Assembly: GCA_025200525.1 (NCBI GenBank)
Contig: CM045768.1
Span: 51,034,925-51,098,924 of the forward strand
DNA: 64,000 bases
Reading direction: 5' to 3'
Source: Camellia lanceoleosa
Taxonomy: Eukaryota; Streptophyta; Magnoliopsida; Ericales; Theaceae
Both the position numbers and the translations under genes were made by a program. Positions 12,077 to 23,847 of this stretch are shown here, piece by piece (the stretch's first letter is position 1; every line of letters starts with the position of its first letter). The notes beneath the pieces were generated by a model. It had not been told where the DNA came from, searched no databases, and saw nothing but the letters and a program-made list of their open reading frames with translations.

Positions 12077-12778
12077 TGTTGGCTTTTTGGTCGCTCAAGG
12101 TTATTTTTGTACATGCGAAGCGCAGCAAGAAGGATCAATCACCCTTCTGAAATTATAATTGCCAACTAATTATCAGACGATTGTGTTTTAGTTATTTCAA
12201 CCTCAATGAAGAGGACTTTTACTGGTGGCTTGACTTAGGAGAAATTAAGAGGAATAACAGTTAATATGAAGAACAATGGAAGTATTTCATTAAAATGAAC
12301 ACTTACAATGATCAGAATTCAGCCTCGAAGAGATTTACAGTGACGATCTACTTGAAACTATTCCTATGAATCGAAGTGCAGAACAAGTATTTAAAGTACA
12401 AGAAAGGTAAAGACTGGAAATGTAAAAAAACTGGAAAATAAAATATGTAGAGTAAGACTGGTTTGTATAATCTGAGTCTGGGGGTTTTTCTGGGGACTTC
12501 CTTGCTATTTATACTCCTCAAGGATGACCATCGAATTACACTTCAAACCGTCGAATTGCTCCTCCATGATTGCTGATCATGCTGTCTTAGAAATAGTTCC
12601 ACTACGCCTTTTCTTGCAGTTGAACTTCCTTATTGTATTTGAATTTGAATATGAGTAACCGTTGAAACCACGTCATCTTGTATTTCTTTACTGATCTTGT
12701 GCTACTCAGATCAAGTGAGAACTAATTTTTACTGACACGTGTACGATCAAGATCGAAGACTTGAGTAATCTCCCCACA
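12077..12778 (-). repeat. 5' LTR of Tat-1
   Basis: On the minus strand the segment starts TGTGGGGAGATTAC and ends GCCAACA, as LTRs do (TG...CA), and it is followed within a few bases by a primer-site-like string. It contains a TATA box. The 702-bp limits are inferred from these signs, since the partner LTR is outside the window. Confidence 0.6.
12506..12513 (-). promoter_or_regulatory. TATA box of Tat-1 LTR
   Basis: TATAAATA on the minus strand, in the middle of the inferred LTR, about 0.5 kb upstream of the gag start. Confidence 0.55.
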
Positions 12779-13538
12779 CTACCCTTACTTTGTCACGTGT
12801 CGGACTGTAATTGGCTTTTACAAAATATGTAGCCAATAGCCTCACATATACACATACATTTGTTGTGTAAATACACATAGAAAGTAAAATAAAAAATTAA
12901 AATAATGTAGTGATAAAAAGCATATGGCTTGAAATTTAAAGAAGTAATAACAATGAAAATCATTGATGAATGAATAAAAGAAAGAAATATGAACCATGAA
13001 AGAAGTAATAGCATATGCCTCACAAGATTTGTTGCTGAATAAAAAGGAAAAAATTGAAAAGGGGACAGAGGTTAAAAAAAAAGAAAAAAAAGATGTTACG
13101 AACCATAAAAATATATATTGAATTTTATCCCAAAATTGTATGTGCGATATAAATTTAAAGTTAATGAGATATGAGTCACACTTACAATGAATATAAACCA
13201 TTGATTTGTTTCTAAAAAAAATTTTGATTATTTTTTCTGAGTTTGTAACATTGCTAAACTAATTGAAATGCAAGAAATGAATTGTATTATACAAAAGGTT
13301 TAAAGCTACTCCAAAAGTACATGGAAAAGGAGAGCAAGTTATATAAACCCCTTTAAGAGTACAGGATACCTTAAAGGTTGATATATTTTTGGGTTTCATT
13401 GATAAAATGGAAGGTTGATATATTTTTGGGTTTCATTTAGAAACAAGGAATGGATGGCCAAAATTAATTTGTAGGGATCATTTACTGCAGTGCCATGAAA
13501 ATGAGAGTATATATATAAGATGCCTAGTATATACAATG
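12779..13538. other. AT-rich spacer between Tat-1 and Tat-2
   Basis: No coding sequence is supported; the open frames here are low-complexity and rich in F, S and I. A 36-bp tandem duplication (AAGGTTGATATATTTTTGGG and following) is seen at about 13,373-13,445. This could be host sequence or unrecognised TE debris. Confidence 0.6.
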
Positions 13539-14022
13539 TGTGGGGACATATTTTTTGAATAACAACACGTGGCCAAAGTGGCACCGAAGTGCCAGCCGAG
13601 GTGCCACGTGTCTTGGTCATGACGCTGAGATGAACGGATAAGGGACAAGAGTCCTAGAATGGGGAAGGACCTTAGCCTGGATAAGGATAAAGCTCTTAGA
13701 GAATTTATCTTTATCTATTGGGGAGTCCAAGATGAGTATTGGGCTAGAGTCCAAGGGAAGCTAAGCTTCTACAGGGATCAAGTTAGTGCTAACTATAAAA
13801 GTAAGGCACCATCGTGGGTCTAAGGTATGTTTTTTTGTATTCTGGCTAGTGAGTTAAGCACTAATTATTATCTTTGAGAGATAACTGAGTATTGACTTGA
13901 TCGTCGGATTGCCCCGCCGGAGTTTTTTCTTTCTGTGACAAGTCGTTCGGGCGCAATTTATTCTGCCGGTGTTCTCCAGTTGAGTACCTATTTGGTAGTG
14001 TGGTCAGAAAATAGCACACACA
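13539..14022 (+). repeat. 5' LTR of Tat-2
   Basis: Starts TGTGGGGACATATTTT and ends ...AGCACACACA, directly before ATTTGGCGCC. It matches the 3' copy along 25,592-25,947 except that it lacks about 46 bases just after CATGACGC. TATAAAA is at 13,794-13,800. Confidence 0.9.
13794..13800 (+). promoter_or_regulatory. TATA box of Tat-2 5' LTR
   Basis: TATAAAA, conserved at the matching place in the 3' LTR (25,895-25,901). It marks the likely U3/R border. Confidence 0.7.
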
Positions 14023-14025
14023 ATT

Positions 14026-14043
14026 TGGCGCCGTCTGTGGGAA
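14026..14043 (+). other. Primer binding site of Tat-2
   Basis: TGGCGCCGTCTGTGGGAA, starting three bases after the LTR end. This is the form typical of Tat-type gypsy elements. Confidence 0.85.
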
Positions 14044-14057
14044 AGAAAGGAGAATAA

Positions 14058-15766
14058 ATGGCCAACAACGAACAGAATGAAAAGATTGGGGACGACATCC
14101 CTATTGGAAGTGGTAAACAATTTGATCTTAATGTAGAGGAGGATAACTACAACGAAGAAACTCGGGATCAGAATCTTGGAGAGAAAGACGCCAACCAGGA
14201 GGGCGATATACCAAAGAAGTCAGACCGCGGCGGGTATTAGAACGAGGACGACCTCCAGGTATAGAAAGATAGATGTCTGTGGAAGGACAGCGAGATGAAG
14301 GGAATGGCAAACAAATTGGCAGACCTGCAATCGGTCGTCAATTTCATGATGTAGAACAACGTCATATAGCCACCGTTTCTGTTACAAGATACGCCGATTC
14401 TAGCAGCCAAAAAAATTGCCCAGAAAGGGAGGCAGAAAACAGTTCCTCTAGTCTCTTAACACACTAGGACCAAGGAACACTCTCACTGGCCTTCAAGGGA
14501 GGTCAGGTAGGGAGAGTCAATGAAGGGAGATTCTCGGAGGACACATTGTACCAAAGAAGCTGATCCCAAAGAACATCTACATGTTCAACAGAAGGAACTT
14601 TGTTTCGACACGACCAATGGAGGGAGGTCTAAGAGGACTCATAACGACACCGGGAGTAACCCGCCAAAGAGGCTAAAATCCATAGATAGCCGAGCTCCTG
14701 GATGGACCAAAGAAGACCTAAGAGATTATTTCCAAAGGAAGCGACAAGATGCTGAGGTAACCTCTCCGGTCAAGCTGAGAACACCGTTCTTGGTAGAATT
14801 GGACAAATTTGAAGCCCTGAAGAGGTTTCATATGTCGAGATTTTAGATATGAAGAGGTTTCATATGCCGAGATTTTAGAAACCTCTTTGGGGCATATGTC
14901 GGTAAGTCTAACCCTAACTTTCACATCGGCTTGTACCTGAACTCAATGGCACTGTACACTAGGAACGAGTTGTTGCTTTGCAAGGTGTTCCCCTCCTTCT
15001 TTGGGGAAATGGCGTCAGATTGGTTTCACAAGTTGCCAAAAGGAACTGTGAAAAGTTAGAAAGGCCTGGCCGAGATGTTTGTAGCCAGATTCGTGACAAA
15101 CAAACTACAACCATTGAGAGTAGATTCCCTGATGGCTCTGAGAATTGGCAAGGATGAAAGCCTTAAGGCCTATGCCAAAAGGTATTATGAGATGTTCAAT
15201 CGAATACCAGGATGCAACTAAGAGGTAGCAGTCGTGTCTTTTAAGAATGGCCTGAATGATGATTGTCTACTTCGAAAATCACTGGCAAAGACACTGCTAA
15301 AAAGTATGGAGGAACTTATGGCCAGGATAGAAAAGTATGCCAGGGCTGAGGAGGACACGCTGGGACAAAGGCGTCAAAACAAGAGAAGAGAAACAGCTTG
15401 CCGAAGCGAGGCCGAGGTAATGGTAGATACAATAAACAAGAGACAGGATTGAGGGCTGCACAAGCAGTCACAACCGTATTCCGAATTTCGGTCTACAAAG
15501 TCTTGGAAAGAATCCAGAATCAGCCCTATTATAGAGCACCAGAGAAGATTCCTGGTGAATTTATGGGAAGAAATCTGGGGAAACATTGTGCCTACCACAA
15601 TGAGGATAGGCATCTAACTCAAGAATGCAGAGCCCTAAAAACACATTTGGAAGACCTGGTAAGACAGGGTCATTTAAGGAACTTAGTAGATAAGGCTAGG
15701 ACAAGGGATGAGCAAGCGAGACTACATCAGGCACCGGCAACACCGCCTCCACCAGCACCACAGTGA
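14058..15766 (+). pseudogene. gag: gag of Tat-2 (broken)
   Basis: The first ATG after the primer site (14,058) opens an acidic N-terminal block to 14,240. Further pieces in shifted frames cover 14,273-14,846. The gag core lies at about 14,930-15,450, with NELLLCKVFPSFFGEMASDW, then FVARFVTNKLQPLRVDSL and YAKRYYEMFNRIPGC; stops interrupt it at about 15,056 and 15,221. The C-terminal part (15,398-15,766) has a zinc-binding-like HCAYHNEDRHLTQECRALK motif and a proline-rich end. Confidence 0.8.
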
Positions 15767-15890
15767 TCAATGTGATTCACTCGAAGGTCAATGAGAATGA
15801 GATACATGGGGAACTCAGAAAGTAAAACACTTGCAACATGTGTATTAGGTCTGGCAGAAGAGACCTAGGGCAAACGAGCGCTAGGGACCA

Positions 15891-16229
15891 GTGGTGTCCT
15901 TTACTGAAGACGACCTAGAGATAGTGCAGCATTCACACAACGATGCCTTAGTAATATCCCTCCAGATTAGAAAGTGTCAGGTAAAGCGAATTCTGATCGA
16001 CCAAGGCAGCTCTTGTGACATCATGTGTGTCAGATGTTACAAGGAGCTTGGCCTTCACCAAGATGATCTGGAACAATCTAATGGTCTAATGGTCGGGTTC
16101 AATGGAATGCCGACGTGGCCCCTAGGAGCAGTAAGTTTGGAGGTGCAGGCTGGCACCAAGACGGTAAAAATTGAGTTCACAATAATTGACACTCCCTCTC
16201 CTTACAATGCTATCTTGGGAAGGCCATAG
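15891..16229 (+). pseudogene. Aspartic protease of Tat-2
   Basis: Retropepsin-like segment with active-site context RILIDQGSSCDIM. Here the residue after the catalytic aspartate is Q, where related elements have P, T or G. It ends with IDTPSPYNAILGRP, then TAG, where a tryptophan usually follows (GRPW). Confidence 0.8.
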
Positions 16230-16237
16230 CTGAATGC

Positions 16238-17417
16238 AATGGGGGCTGTTCCCTCAATATTGCACCAGCTGTTGCGGTTCCCAACAGAACATGAAATTGA
16301 GGAGGTCAGAGGAGATCAGGTGCAGGCAAAGAATTGCTCCATAGCAGCGATGAAATCTACCTGCAACATACGAGAAGTAGAAGCAACGGAGATTGAAGAT
16401 GAGGACATGGATATCCTTGAGGACGTCAGCAAAGAACCAGCCGAGAAAAGTGAGGAAGCCCTGAAGAAGATCTTGGTCCAGCAAGAGAATGAAGAGCACT
16501 TCTTCCTTTTCGGCTCAGGCTTGGCTGAGGAGAAGGAAAAGGAATTAGAGGCGTTCTTGAGAGCAAAAAAACCTTGAGGTATTTGCCTGGACACCATATG
16601 AGATGCCTGGCATTGACCCTGAGATCACTTGCCATAAACTGAATGTAGACAAGTCGGCCAAACTTGTCATCTAGCGAGCAAGGAGGCCTACGTTGATGTA
16701 TGTTGAAGCAGTAGAAAAGGAAGTGGGTAAACTTCTGGAGGTTGGAGCCATTCGAGAGTAAACTACCCGACATGGTTATCAAATACGGTTGTTGTGAAGA
16801 AAAAGAATAGGAAGTGGAGGGTCTGCGTGGACTTTACCAGCCTGAACAAGGCTTGTCCCAAAGACAGTTTCCCCCTACCCAAGATTGACCAATTGGTGGA
16901 TGCCACTTCAGGGCATGGAAGGATGAGCTTCCTAGACGCTTCCAGAGGGTACCATCAGATAACCATGTACCCCCTAGATGAGGAAAAGACTGTATTTATC
17001 ACCCTAAAAGGGCTGTATTGCTACAGAGTGATACCTTTTAGGTTAAAAAATGCAGGAGCAACTTACCAAAGATTGGTGACTAAGATGTTCAGACATCTAA
17101 TAGGCAAAATAGTGGAGGTATACATTGATGACATGGTCGTGAAGACCAAGGAACCTGAGAATCATCTGACCGACCTGAAGATAGTCTTTGATATCCTAAG
17201 GACATTTCGGCTCCGACTCAATGCATCGAAGTGCACATTTGGAGTTGGGTCAGAGAAGTTCCTAAGATACTTGGTCACCAGAAAGGGCATTAGGGCAAGC
17301 CCGGATCAAATCAAAGCCATCTTAGAGTTAAAGAGCCCAACATCAGCAAAACAACTGCAGATGTTGACTGGAAGGGCTGCAGCCCTAAATAGATTCATAA
17401 GCAAAAGTTCTGACTAA
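16238..17417 (+). pseudogene. pol: Reverse transcriptase of Tat-2
   Basis: An acidic connector (16,239-16,577) loses frame in an A-run just before NLEVFAWTPYEMPGIDPE, the usual RT lead-in. After several stops, a clean block from 16,794 carries KKKNRKWRVCVDFTSLNKAC, then FLDASRGYHQI, NAGATYQRLV and the catalytic YIDDMVVKT. It ends ...NRFISKSSD then TGA at 17,415-17,417. Confidence 0.9.
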
Positions 17418-17880
17418 TGCAAACCTTTCTTCAGTTTAGTAAAGAAAGCCACAGACTTCTTATGGACAGAAGAGTGCAAAGTCGCCTTGGCTGACTTGAA
17501 GAAATACTTGACCATCGCTCCAGTTCTCTCAAATCTAGTACCTGGAGAGGAGCTATTCTTATACTTGGTGATTTCAGAGCATACAGTAAGTGCAGTGGTA
17601 ATCAGGGAAGAAAAAGGAGAACAGAGGGCAGTTTACTACGTAAATAAGACCTTAGCAGATGCAGAGACCAAATACCTACCCTTGGAGAAGCTAACACTAG
17701 CTTTAGTAATGGTCTCCAAGAACTTGAATCATTACTTTCAAGCCCATAAGATTGTGGTGTTAACTGAGCATCCTTTGAAGTCCCTGTTGCAACAAGGAGA
17801 CCTGACAAGCAAGATAGCCAGATGGGCAGTGGTGTTAGGCTAATATGACCTGGAATTCAGACCTAGAACAGTAATCAAAG
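17418..17880 (+). pseudogene. pol: First RNase H of Tat-2
   Basis: After the stop at 17,415, the same reading continues through CKPFFSLVKKA. The segment at 17,487-17,843 is of the RNase H type common to gypsy pol, with APVLSNLVPGEELFLYLVIS, QRAVYYVNKTLADAETKYLP and LQQGDLTSKIARWAVVLG. It ends at a TAA where related elements continue into YDLEFRPR. Confidence 0.85.
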
Positions 17881-18039
17881 GCCAAGTTTTGGCCAACTTT
17901 GTGGCCGAGTTCACACTAGGAGCCATCATACATCGGGCTCCATTGAGCGATGTCCAGGTGAACACGCAGAAACCCAGCTGGGGATAGTAGAATAGAGGAA
18001 AGAAGAGAAACTCAGGCCCCGCGGTGTTTATGTCGGCGA

Positions 18040-18532
18040 CTCCTTCCGCCTGTTTGTTGACGGAAGTTCAAACCGACAAGGAGTGGGGGCAGGAGTAGTG
18101 CTAGTATCACCGGATGGGCATATGCTGGAACAATCCATTCATTTGGGGTTTAAGGCCTCAAACAACGAGGTAGAGTATAAAGCACTAATCACAGGATTAA
18201 AGTTGGCAACAGCAATGGAAGCCGAGGAGGTAATGGTCTTCTGTGACTCCCAGCTTATCGTCAACTAGGCAACAGGTGAATACGCAGCCCGAGATGAAAG
18301 GATGATGGCCAATGTAAAGGAGGTGGGCAGACTGATAGCATTGTTCCAAAATTACCGACTACAACAAGTTAGCCAAGATGACAACAGGCATGCTGATACC
18401 TTAGCCAACCTGGCTAGTGCAATGAAACTAGGAGAGGTAAGGACAATAATGATTGACTACTTGTCAGGTCCAAGTGTAGAACCACTGAACACAAAGCATG
18501 AGGCAATGTGTGAGAAGATGAGACCAAGCTAG
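18040..18532 (+). pseudogene. pol: Second (Tat-type) RNase H of Tat-2
   Basis: Two pieces. 18,083-18,268 has GAGVVLVSPDGHMLEQSI, KASNNEVEYKALITGLKLA and FCDSQLIVN, ending with a TAG in place of Q. 18,302-18,532 has DNRHADTLANLASAM, the conserved end of the domain. The presence of this second RNase H is the main reason for placing the element in the Tat group. Confidence 0.85.
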
Positions 18533-19768
18533 ATGGATACAATAATAGTATTCCTTGAAGATGGAAAATTGCCAGATGATCATAAAGAAGTACACAAGAT
18601 CAGACTAAAGTCGGCAAGATTCAGTCTGACAGCAGAAGGGCATCTCTACAGAAGATCTTTTATTGGTCCCCTTTTGAGGTGTGTGTATCCTTCACAAGTT
18701 GAAGACTTCTTGTATGAAATACATGAAGGAGTATGTGAAAGCCACACTAGGGGCAGGTCACTTGCTCATAGGGCCATCACTTAGGAGTACTGGTGGCCTT
18801 ACATGCAGAAAGATGCTGAAGCTTATGTTAGAAAGTGTGAGAAGTGTCAGAAGTTTGCACCTTTGATACACCAACCAGCAGCAGATCTGAACCCAGTGTC
18901 CGGCCCTTGGTCACTTGCCCAATGGGGCATAGACCTTGTTGGACAACTGCCTCAAGCAACTGGACAAAGGAAGTTCCTACTAGTGGCAACAGATTACTTT
19001 ACCAAGTGGGTTAAAGCTGAACCCCTCACAAAGATTCGAGATGTTGATGTGAAGAGCTTCATATGGAAGAACATCATCACCAGGTTTGGGATCCCAAGGG
19101 CAATAATAGCAGACAATAGAACGCAATTTGACAACAAACTGATCAAAAGCTTTTGTACAAAGTACAAAATCAAAAACTACTATTCCACTCCAAGCTTTCT
19201 TCAGAGTAATGGTCAAGCAAAAGCATCCAATAAGGTTATCTTGGATGGGATCAAGAAGAGGCTGGAAACGGCAAAGGAAAAGTATGTGGATGAGTTGCTC
19301 AATGCAATCTGGGCATATCGGACCACGCCTAGAAGATCAACTGTGAAGTCCCCATTTGCCATGGCTTATGGCATAGAAACAGTTATTCCATTGGAGGTTG
19401 GCATCCTAGGGATCAAAACCCAGGGAATAGAAAATGGCACCAATGAGGCATTCTTGGCCCGAGATATGGATATGTTAGAAGAAATAAGGGAGAAAGCAGC
19501 AATTCAACTGGGGGCATACTAGCAGCAGCTTGCTAGGGCTTACAATAAAAAGGTCAACCTACAAAAATTTCAAGTTGGGGACCTCGTCCTAAGAAAGGTC
19601 ATCGGCAACAAGAAGGATCCCAGAAAGGGCAAGCTTGGCCCAAATTGGGAGAGACCTCATAGAATCATTTCGGTCCTGGACAATGGGGCATATCGGCTTG
19701 AAGACAGTGAAGGCAAACAGTTGCCAAGACCTTGGAATACTTGTAACCTAAAGTTTTTCTATCATTAG
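18533..19768 (+). pseudogene. pol: Integrase of Tat-2, third catalytic acid changed
   Basis: Zinc finger in two frames (HEGVCESHT..., KCEKCQKFAPL). The core has GIDLVGQLP, RAIIADNRTQFDN and SNGQAKASNKVI. Related elements have GQAEASNK, so the third catalytic residue E is K here. The C-terminal part is interrupted by TAG at 19,520-19,522 and continues QQLARAYNKKVNL to GPNWERPHRI and the end at 19,766. No chromodomain. Confidence 0.9.
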
Positions 19769-19876
19769 ATTTCCTTTTGTTTTTTTTTTTAAGTTTTCTG
19801 TTATTAGCCGAAGTAATTAATAAAATTTTAGCTCAATTTTTGATTTCAAACTTGTGTAAAACAATTAACCAGTCAC

Positions 19877-20440
19877 TTGGCGATGTTTTTGAATGAAACA
19901 TGACGAATAACTTAGACTTATTATATGGCAGAGTTAAATTATACTTGCATATAATAGAGTTGAACTAAGTTGGCAATGTTTCTGATTGAAACATAACGAA
20001 TAACTTAGACTTATTATATGGCAGAGCTGAATTATACTTGCATATAATAAAGTTGAATTAAGTTGGCGATGTTTCTGGTTGAAACATGACGAATAATTTA
20101 GACTTATTATGTGGCAGAGTTGAATTATACTTGCATATAATAGAGTTGAATTAGTTGGTGATGTTTTTGGTTGAAATATGATGAATAACTTAGACTTACT
20201 ATATGACAGAGTTGAATTATACTTGCATATAGTACAATTGAACTAAGTTGGCGATGTTTCTAATTGAAACATGATAAACAACTTAGACTTACTATATAGC
20301 AGAGTTGAATTATACTTGCATATAGTAGAGTTGAACTAAGTTGGCGATGTTTCTGATTGAAACATGATGAACAACTTAGACTCATCATATGGCAGAGTTG
20401 AATTATACTCGCATATAATGCAGTTGAACTAAATTGGACT
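19877..20440 (+). repeat. 93-bp tandem array in the Tat-2 3' region
   Basis: Six diverged copies beginning TTGGCGATGTTT at 19,877, 19,970, 20,063, 20,155, 20,248 and 20,341, giving a period of 93 bases. It starts about 110 bases after the integrase stop. Tandem arrays in this part of Tat/Ogre elements are known as a source of plant satellites. Confidence 0.9.
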
Positions 20441-21280
20441 TGCCATATCGGCAGAGTCAGACATAGATTGAAACTAAGTGCATTTGGGTTAGATTAACAA
20501 AGGAACCAAGGTTGAGAACCTCGGCTAGTTTCTGTTTAAAATTGGGCGACGAGGTCATAAGCCACATGCTTAATGAGAACCCAAGTGAAACTTAAGTTCA
20601 CATTAGGAGGCAGATAGTTGGAGAACAATGCTTGGGAGTTGGAATTTACAAGCTAAAGTTGGTTTAACACTTGTTAAAATTTTAAAAAAAAATTTACAAG
20701 CTGAAATTAAGCCGAGGTTATGTTAAAAGAAGGTTGGTTTTAATACTTGTTGTGTCTAATAAAGAAAAATTTACAAGTTGAAGTTAAGCCAATGTTATGT
20801 TGAAAGAAGTATCTACATACTTGCCGAGATGACCAGATTGCCCAGCTTTGAGATAATGGAAGACAGAGGTCTTGATAAATAAGAGTGAAGTGGCAAGTTG
20901 TAAATAACACTTGTGAAAATATTTTTTAATATTTTCAAGTGTTAAGCCAAGGCCGAGATAAACCGTTAGTCGGTATAATCGAGGTATTCCACCCCGAGGA
21001 GGTTGCACAGTTAAGGTGTACTTCAAAGACATGCAAAAAAATTTAAGTATGGAATCATACAAGACAGTAAAGGGAAGACAAGCATTTAAACACTTAGTAA
21101 AAAAAGAAGACTTGCATTCAAAAGGAAACAAGGAACTTTGGCTTACAGAGGATTACTTGTTCAGAATACAAAAAAGACACATCGGCCAAATACAAAGTTA
21201 ACATTGTTCAAAAGAAAGAGATTTACAGCTATCCAAAAGTAAAAAATAGAGCAAGTACTAAAAGAAGGAAAAACTAAAGT
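20441..21280. other. Tat-2 untranslated 3' spacer
   Basis: No supported gene. A degenerate direct repeat around TTACAAG(T/C)TGAA(A/G)TTAAGCC recurs at about 20,694 and 20,770. Confidence 0.5.
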
Positions 21281-22358
21281 TTATGCATTTTCCACAGTCT
21301 GCCTTACCTTAGCAATTGGCGTTGTGTCAGCCTCGGCAGACAGCTGGGCAAATTTTTCAACTTGGATCTCAGCGTCGATTTCACGTAGTGTATCATCCAA
21401 GCTCTTGTTAGAAGTCTCGACCTCGGCCTCAGAGGTGGTCTTTTGGACTTCGTCCTCCTCATCCTGAGTCAAGTCTAAAACTGCTCATTCAGAGTTGGGG
21501 ACTTGGCCTCAGCAGTTTCGGTCTCTTTGGCCTTGGCCTCCTCATTGGACTCAGCTTCGTACTCGGACTAGCTTGGAGTAGGTGGGAATGGCAAGACAAT
21601 GCGGCTATCTTCTCAGAGAGGTGAATCCTCGGGGACAGTCAACTCCCTTAAAGCAGCCATCCAGCCAAAAGAATAACCCTTGTTGCATGCCTTTTTTACT
21701 TGCTTCTTGTAGTCCTCACGGACGTCGGCTGCCCCATCGGCGTAGGCCTTTTCGTCAGCCGCTTTGATCTTGGCGTCCTTTGTGACCAAGGTAATGATGA
21801 GCTCGGCTTGGGCTTCGGTAATTTTTCTTCGGCCTCTTTCTTTTCGGCCTTGAGGACCTCAGCAATAGCACAACAGCCTCTACCCTTTTCTCGGCCTCGT
21901 CTTGGGCCTGTTTGGCTTCCTTGGCCTGATCTATCAACGTCTTCATCTTGGCCTCGCCTTATTGATGGTCTTGAGCAAGCCAGCAGCCTCCTTGGCCTTA
22001 CGGGTCAACTCTTTCTTAATGTCGAAGGCTTGCATTGCGAAGGCGTGGGCGTGCTGGATCGCTTACAAGAAATGGAAAAAAAAAAAAAAAAAAAAAACAG
22101 AAGTTGGTAAAACTCTATAAGTATGAAAAAAACAGAGATTGGAAAGTACCAAGTATTAGGGGCTTACTTGTACGGAGTGCTGCAACTATAGAGCGAAATT
22201 TTCATGTTCACTGACCTCAGCGTTGCGTTCGAGGTCTTTAGAAATGAGCAAGGCAGTAGAGAGGGCAACGCCGACTTCAATGTCAGCCGCGCTGTCGCCA
22301 ACACTGACTGGCTTGTCTTCGATGGTGATTGGAGGGGCCCAGGGGGCAGCAGATTTCT

Positions 22359-23014
22359 AGGGCTGAGCAAGAAATCCGTGAAATCCGTAATCCGATCCAG
22401 TCCTGTCCAATCCGATAGGTTTGGATTGGTTTTTTAAATCTGTGGTTCGGTTCTGGATTGAAGAATTAAAAATCTGTAGTCCACGGATTGGTTCCGGATT
22501 TAACCCCATGGTTCCGGATTGGAACTGATCCGGACCGTATACAAATAGTCTATATTTTTATTATACATCCTCCCCCATAGTATCTTCTCTTATTTTATAT
22601 AAAATCTAAACTGAAACCTAAAACTGTATAATATCTTCTTTTATTACTTTTGTTTGTTAGTTTTTAGTTTTAATTTGTAATGGTCTAAATACTTATGGTG
22701 AAACCAATTTTCTTCTAGTTGTTTAAATTCTAGAATAGTATGTCGCTATTATAGAAAAACATGTTACTATTGTGGAACTAATATAGCGCTATGTTTATAT
22801 TTTTATGACTTTAAAGTATTATATATATTTTTTTGTTATTTAATTATGTGAATCCATGGTCCTAAACCGATCCAATCCGTATTTAAATGGATTGGTTCGG
22901 ATTGGTTCCATGATTTAAACAGATTGGATTGGTTTCAATTTTTCAGGAACCGTAGATAACGGATTTGTCCTGGTTTTACCCCAATCCGGTCCAATCCGGA
23001 CCATGCTCACCCCT
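22359..23014. mobile_element. hAT-like non-autonomous element (656 bp)
   Basis: Ends AGGGCTGAGCA... and ...TGCTCACCCCT are imperfect inverted repeats of the hAT type. They are flanked by AGATTTCT (22,351-22,358) and AGATTTCA (23,015-23,022), an 8-bp target duplication with one mismatch. The subterminal regions are packed with GGATTGGTT / CCAATCCG motifs in both orientations. There is no coding capacity. It interrupts the antisense gene of Tat-2, so it is younger than that gene. Confidence 0.85.
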
Positions 23015-23762
23015 AGATTTCAGGGACCCTAAGGTTGTAGCAGACTCCGACCTTGGCTTCTTTGACCAGGTGGATTCGGAGAGAGCAGCCTCTGTTGGCC
23101 TCTTTTCGGTAGCAAAGACACTTTTTTCGGCCTTAGCTATTTTGGAGATACACAAGGTGTCCTCAGAGTCGATCTGAGTCACCGTTGCCTTGGCTTGGGC
23201 TTTCTTCAGCCTCTTTGGCTTTGGCTTTGGTTGAGACTAGAAAGGGGAAGACTGAACTGAGATGACATTAGGGATATCAACAAGAAGGTCTTCAGCAAAG
23301 GCCTTTTGTCCCCCTATTTCGTCAGGAGAGATGGCAACAATAACTTTAGTGCCAAGGCAGATCGCTGGAAGTACAGTTGGTGAGTTGGTTGGATCGTAAG
23401 CCGATGACTCAAAACTTCGGTGTCTTCGGCTACAACTCTTGCCTGCTAGTGCGAACAACGCAGCTCGATGTCGGCGTTGGCGTTGAGAAGGTGGAATCAG
23501 TTGTGGAGCAGAGATTGATGGCTATTTTGCTGGGGCAGAGGTTGATCCCTGATTTGGCCGAGGTGACGAAGTTGTAGTAGGAGTTGTAGTAGAAGGAGGG
23601 GACTTGTTCTTCTTCGGCACGTCGGGCAAAATGGACTTGTAGGTCAGGATATAGTTGAGCAGCAGAGGGCTTTCTGCTGGTCAACTGGCAAACCCAACAA
23701 CTTCTTGAAATCCTTGTTGGGATAGAAAGATTTGCAGAAGTCCATGGGTGGTTGAGGAAGAA

Positions 23763-23847
23763 CTGCAAAGATAAAACAAACAGACGTTAGAGCATACAAA
23801 TATCAAAAAATACTTGAAAGTAAGTAAATGTGACACTTGGCTCTTAC
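23763..23847 (-). other. Intron in the antisense gene of Tat-2
   Basis: On the minus strand, GATG|GTAAGAGCC ... ATCTTTGCAG|TTCTTCC, 85 nt. It shows that the antisense strand was once transcribed and spliced as a gene. Confidence 0.7.

Larger units (their letters stand above)
1..12778 (-). mobile_element. Tat-1: Ty3/gypsy retrotransposon of the Tat type, cut by the window edge
   Basis: Read on the minus strand, the order is 5' LTR (12,778-12,077), primer site, gag, protease, reverse transcriptase, RNase H, a second (plant Tat-type) RNase H, integrase, and then a convergent PMD gene. This order, the second RNase H and the lack of a chromodomain fit the Tat/Ogre/Retand lineage. The coding region is continuous in outline but broken by at least two nonsense mutations and several frameshifts, so the element is dead. 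The 3' LTR is not in the window. Confidence 0.85.

Noticed and set aside
12793..13201. Open frames of 76 and 119 codons on the minus strand
   Set aside because: Low-complexity, F/S/I-rich, overlapping each other in AT-rich DNA; no domain.
19877..20440. tRNA or small RNA cluster
   Set aside because: No cloverleaf or conserved boxes; simple tandem repeat in a retrotransposon.
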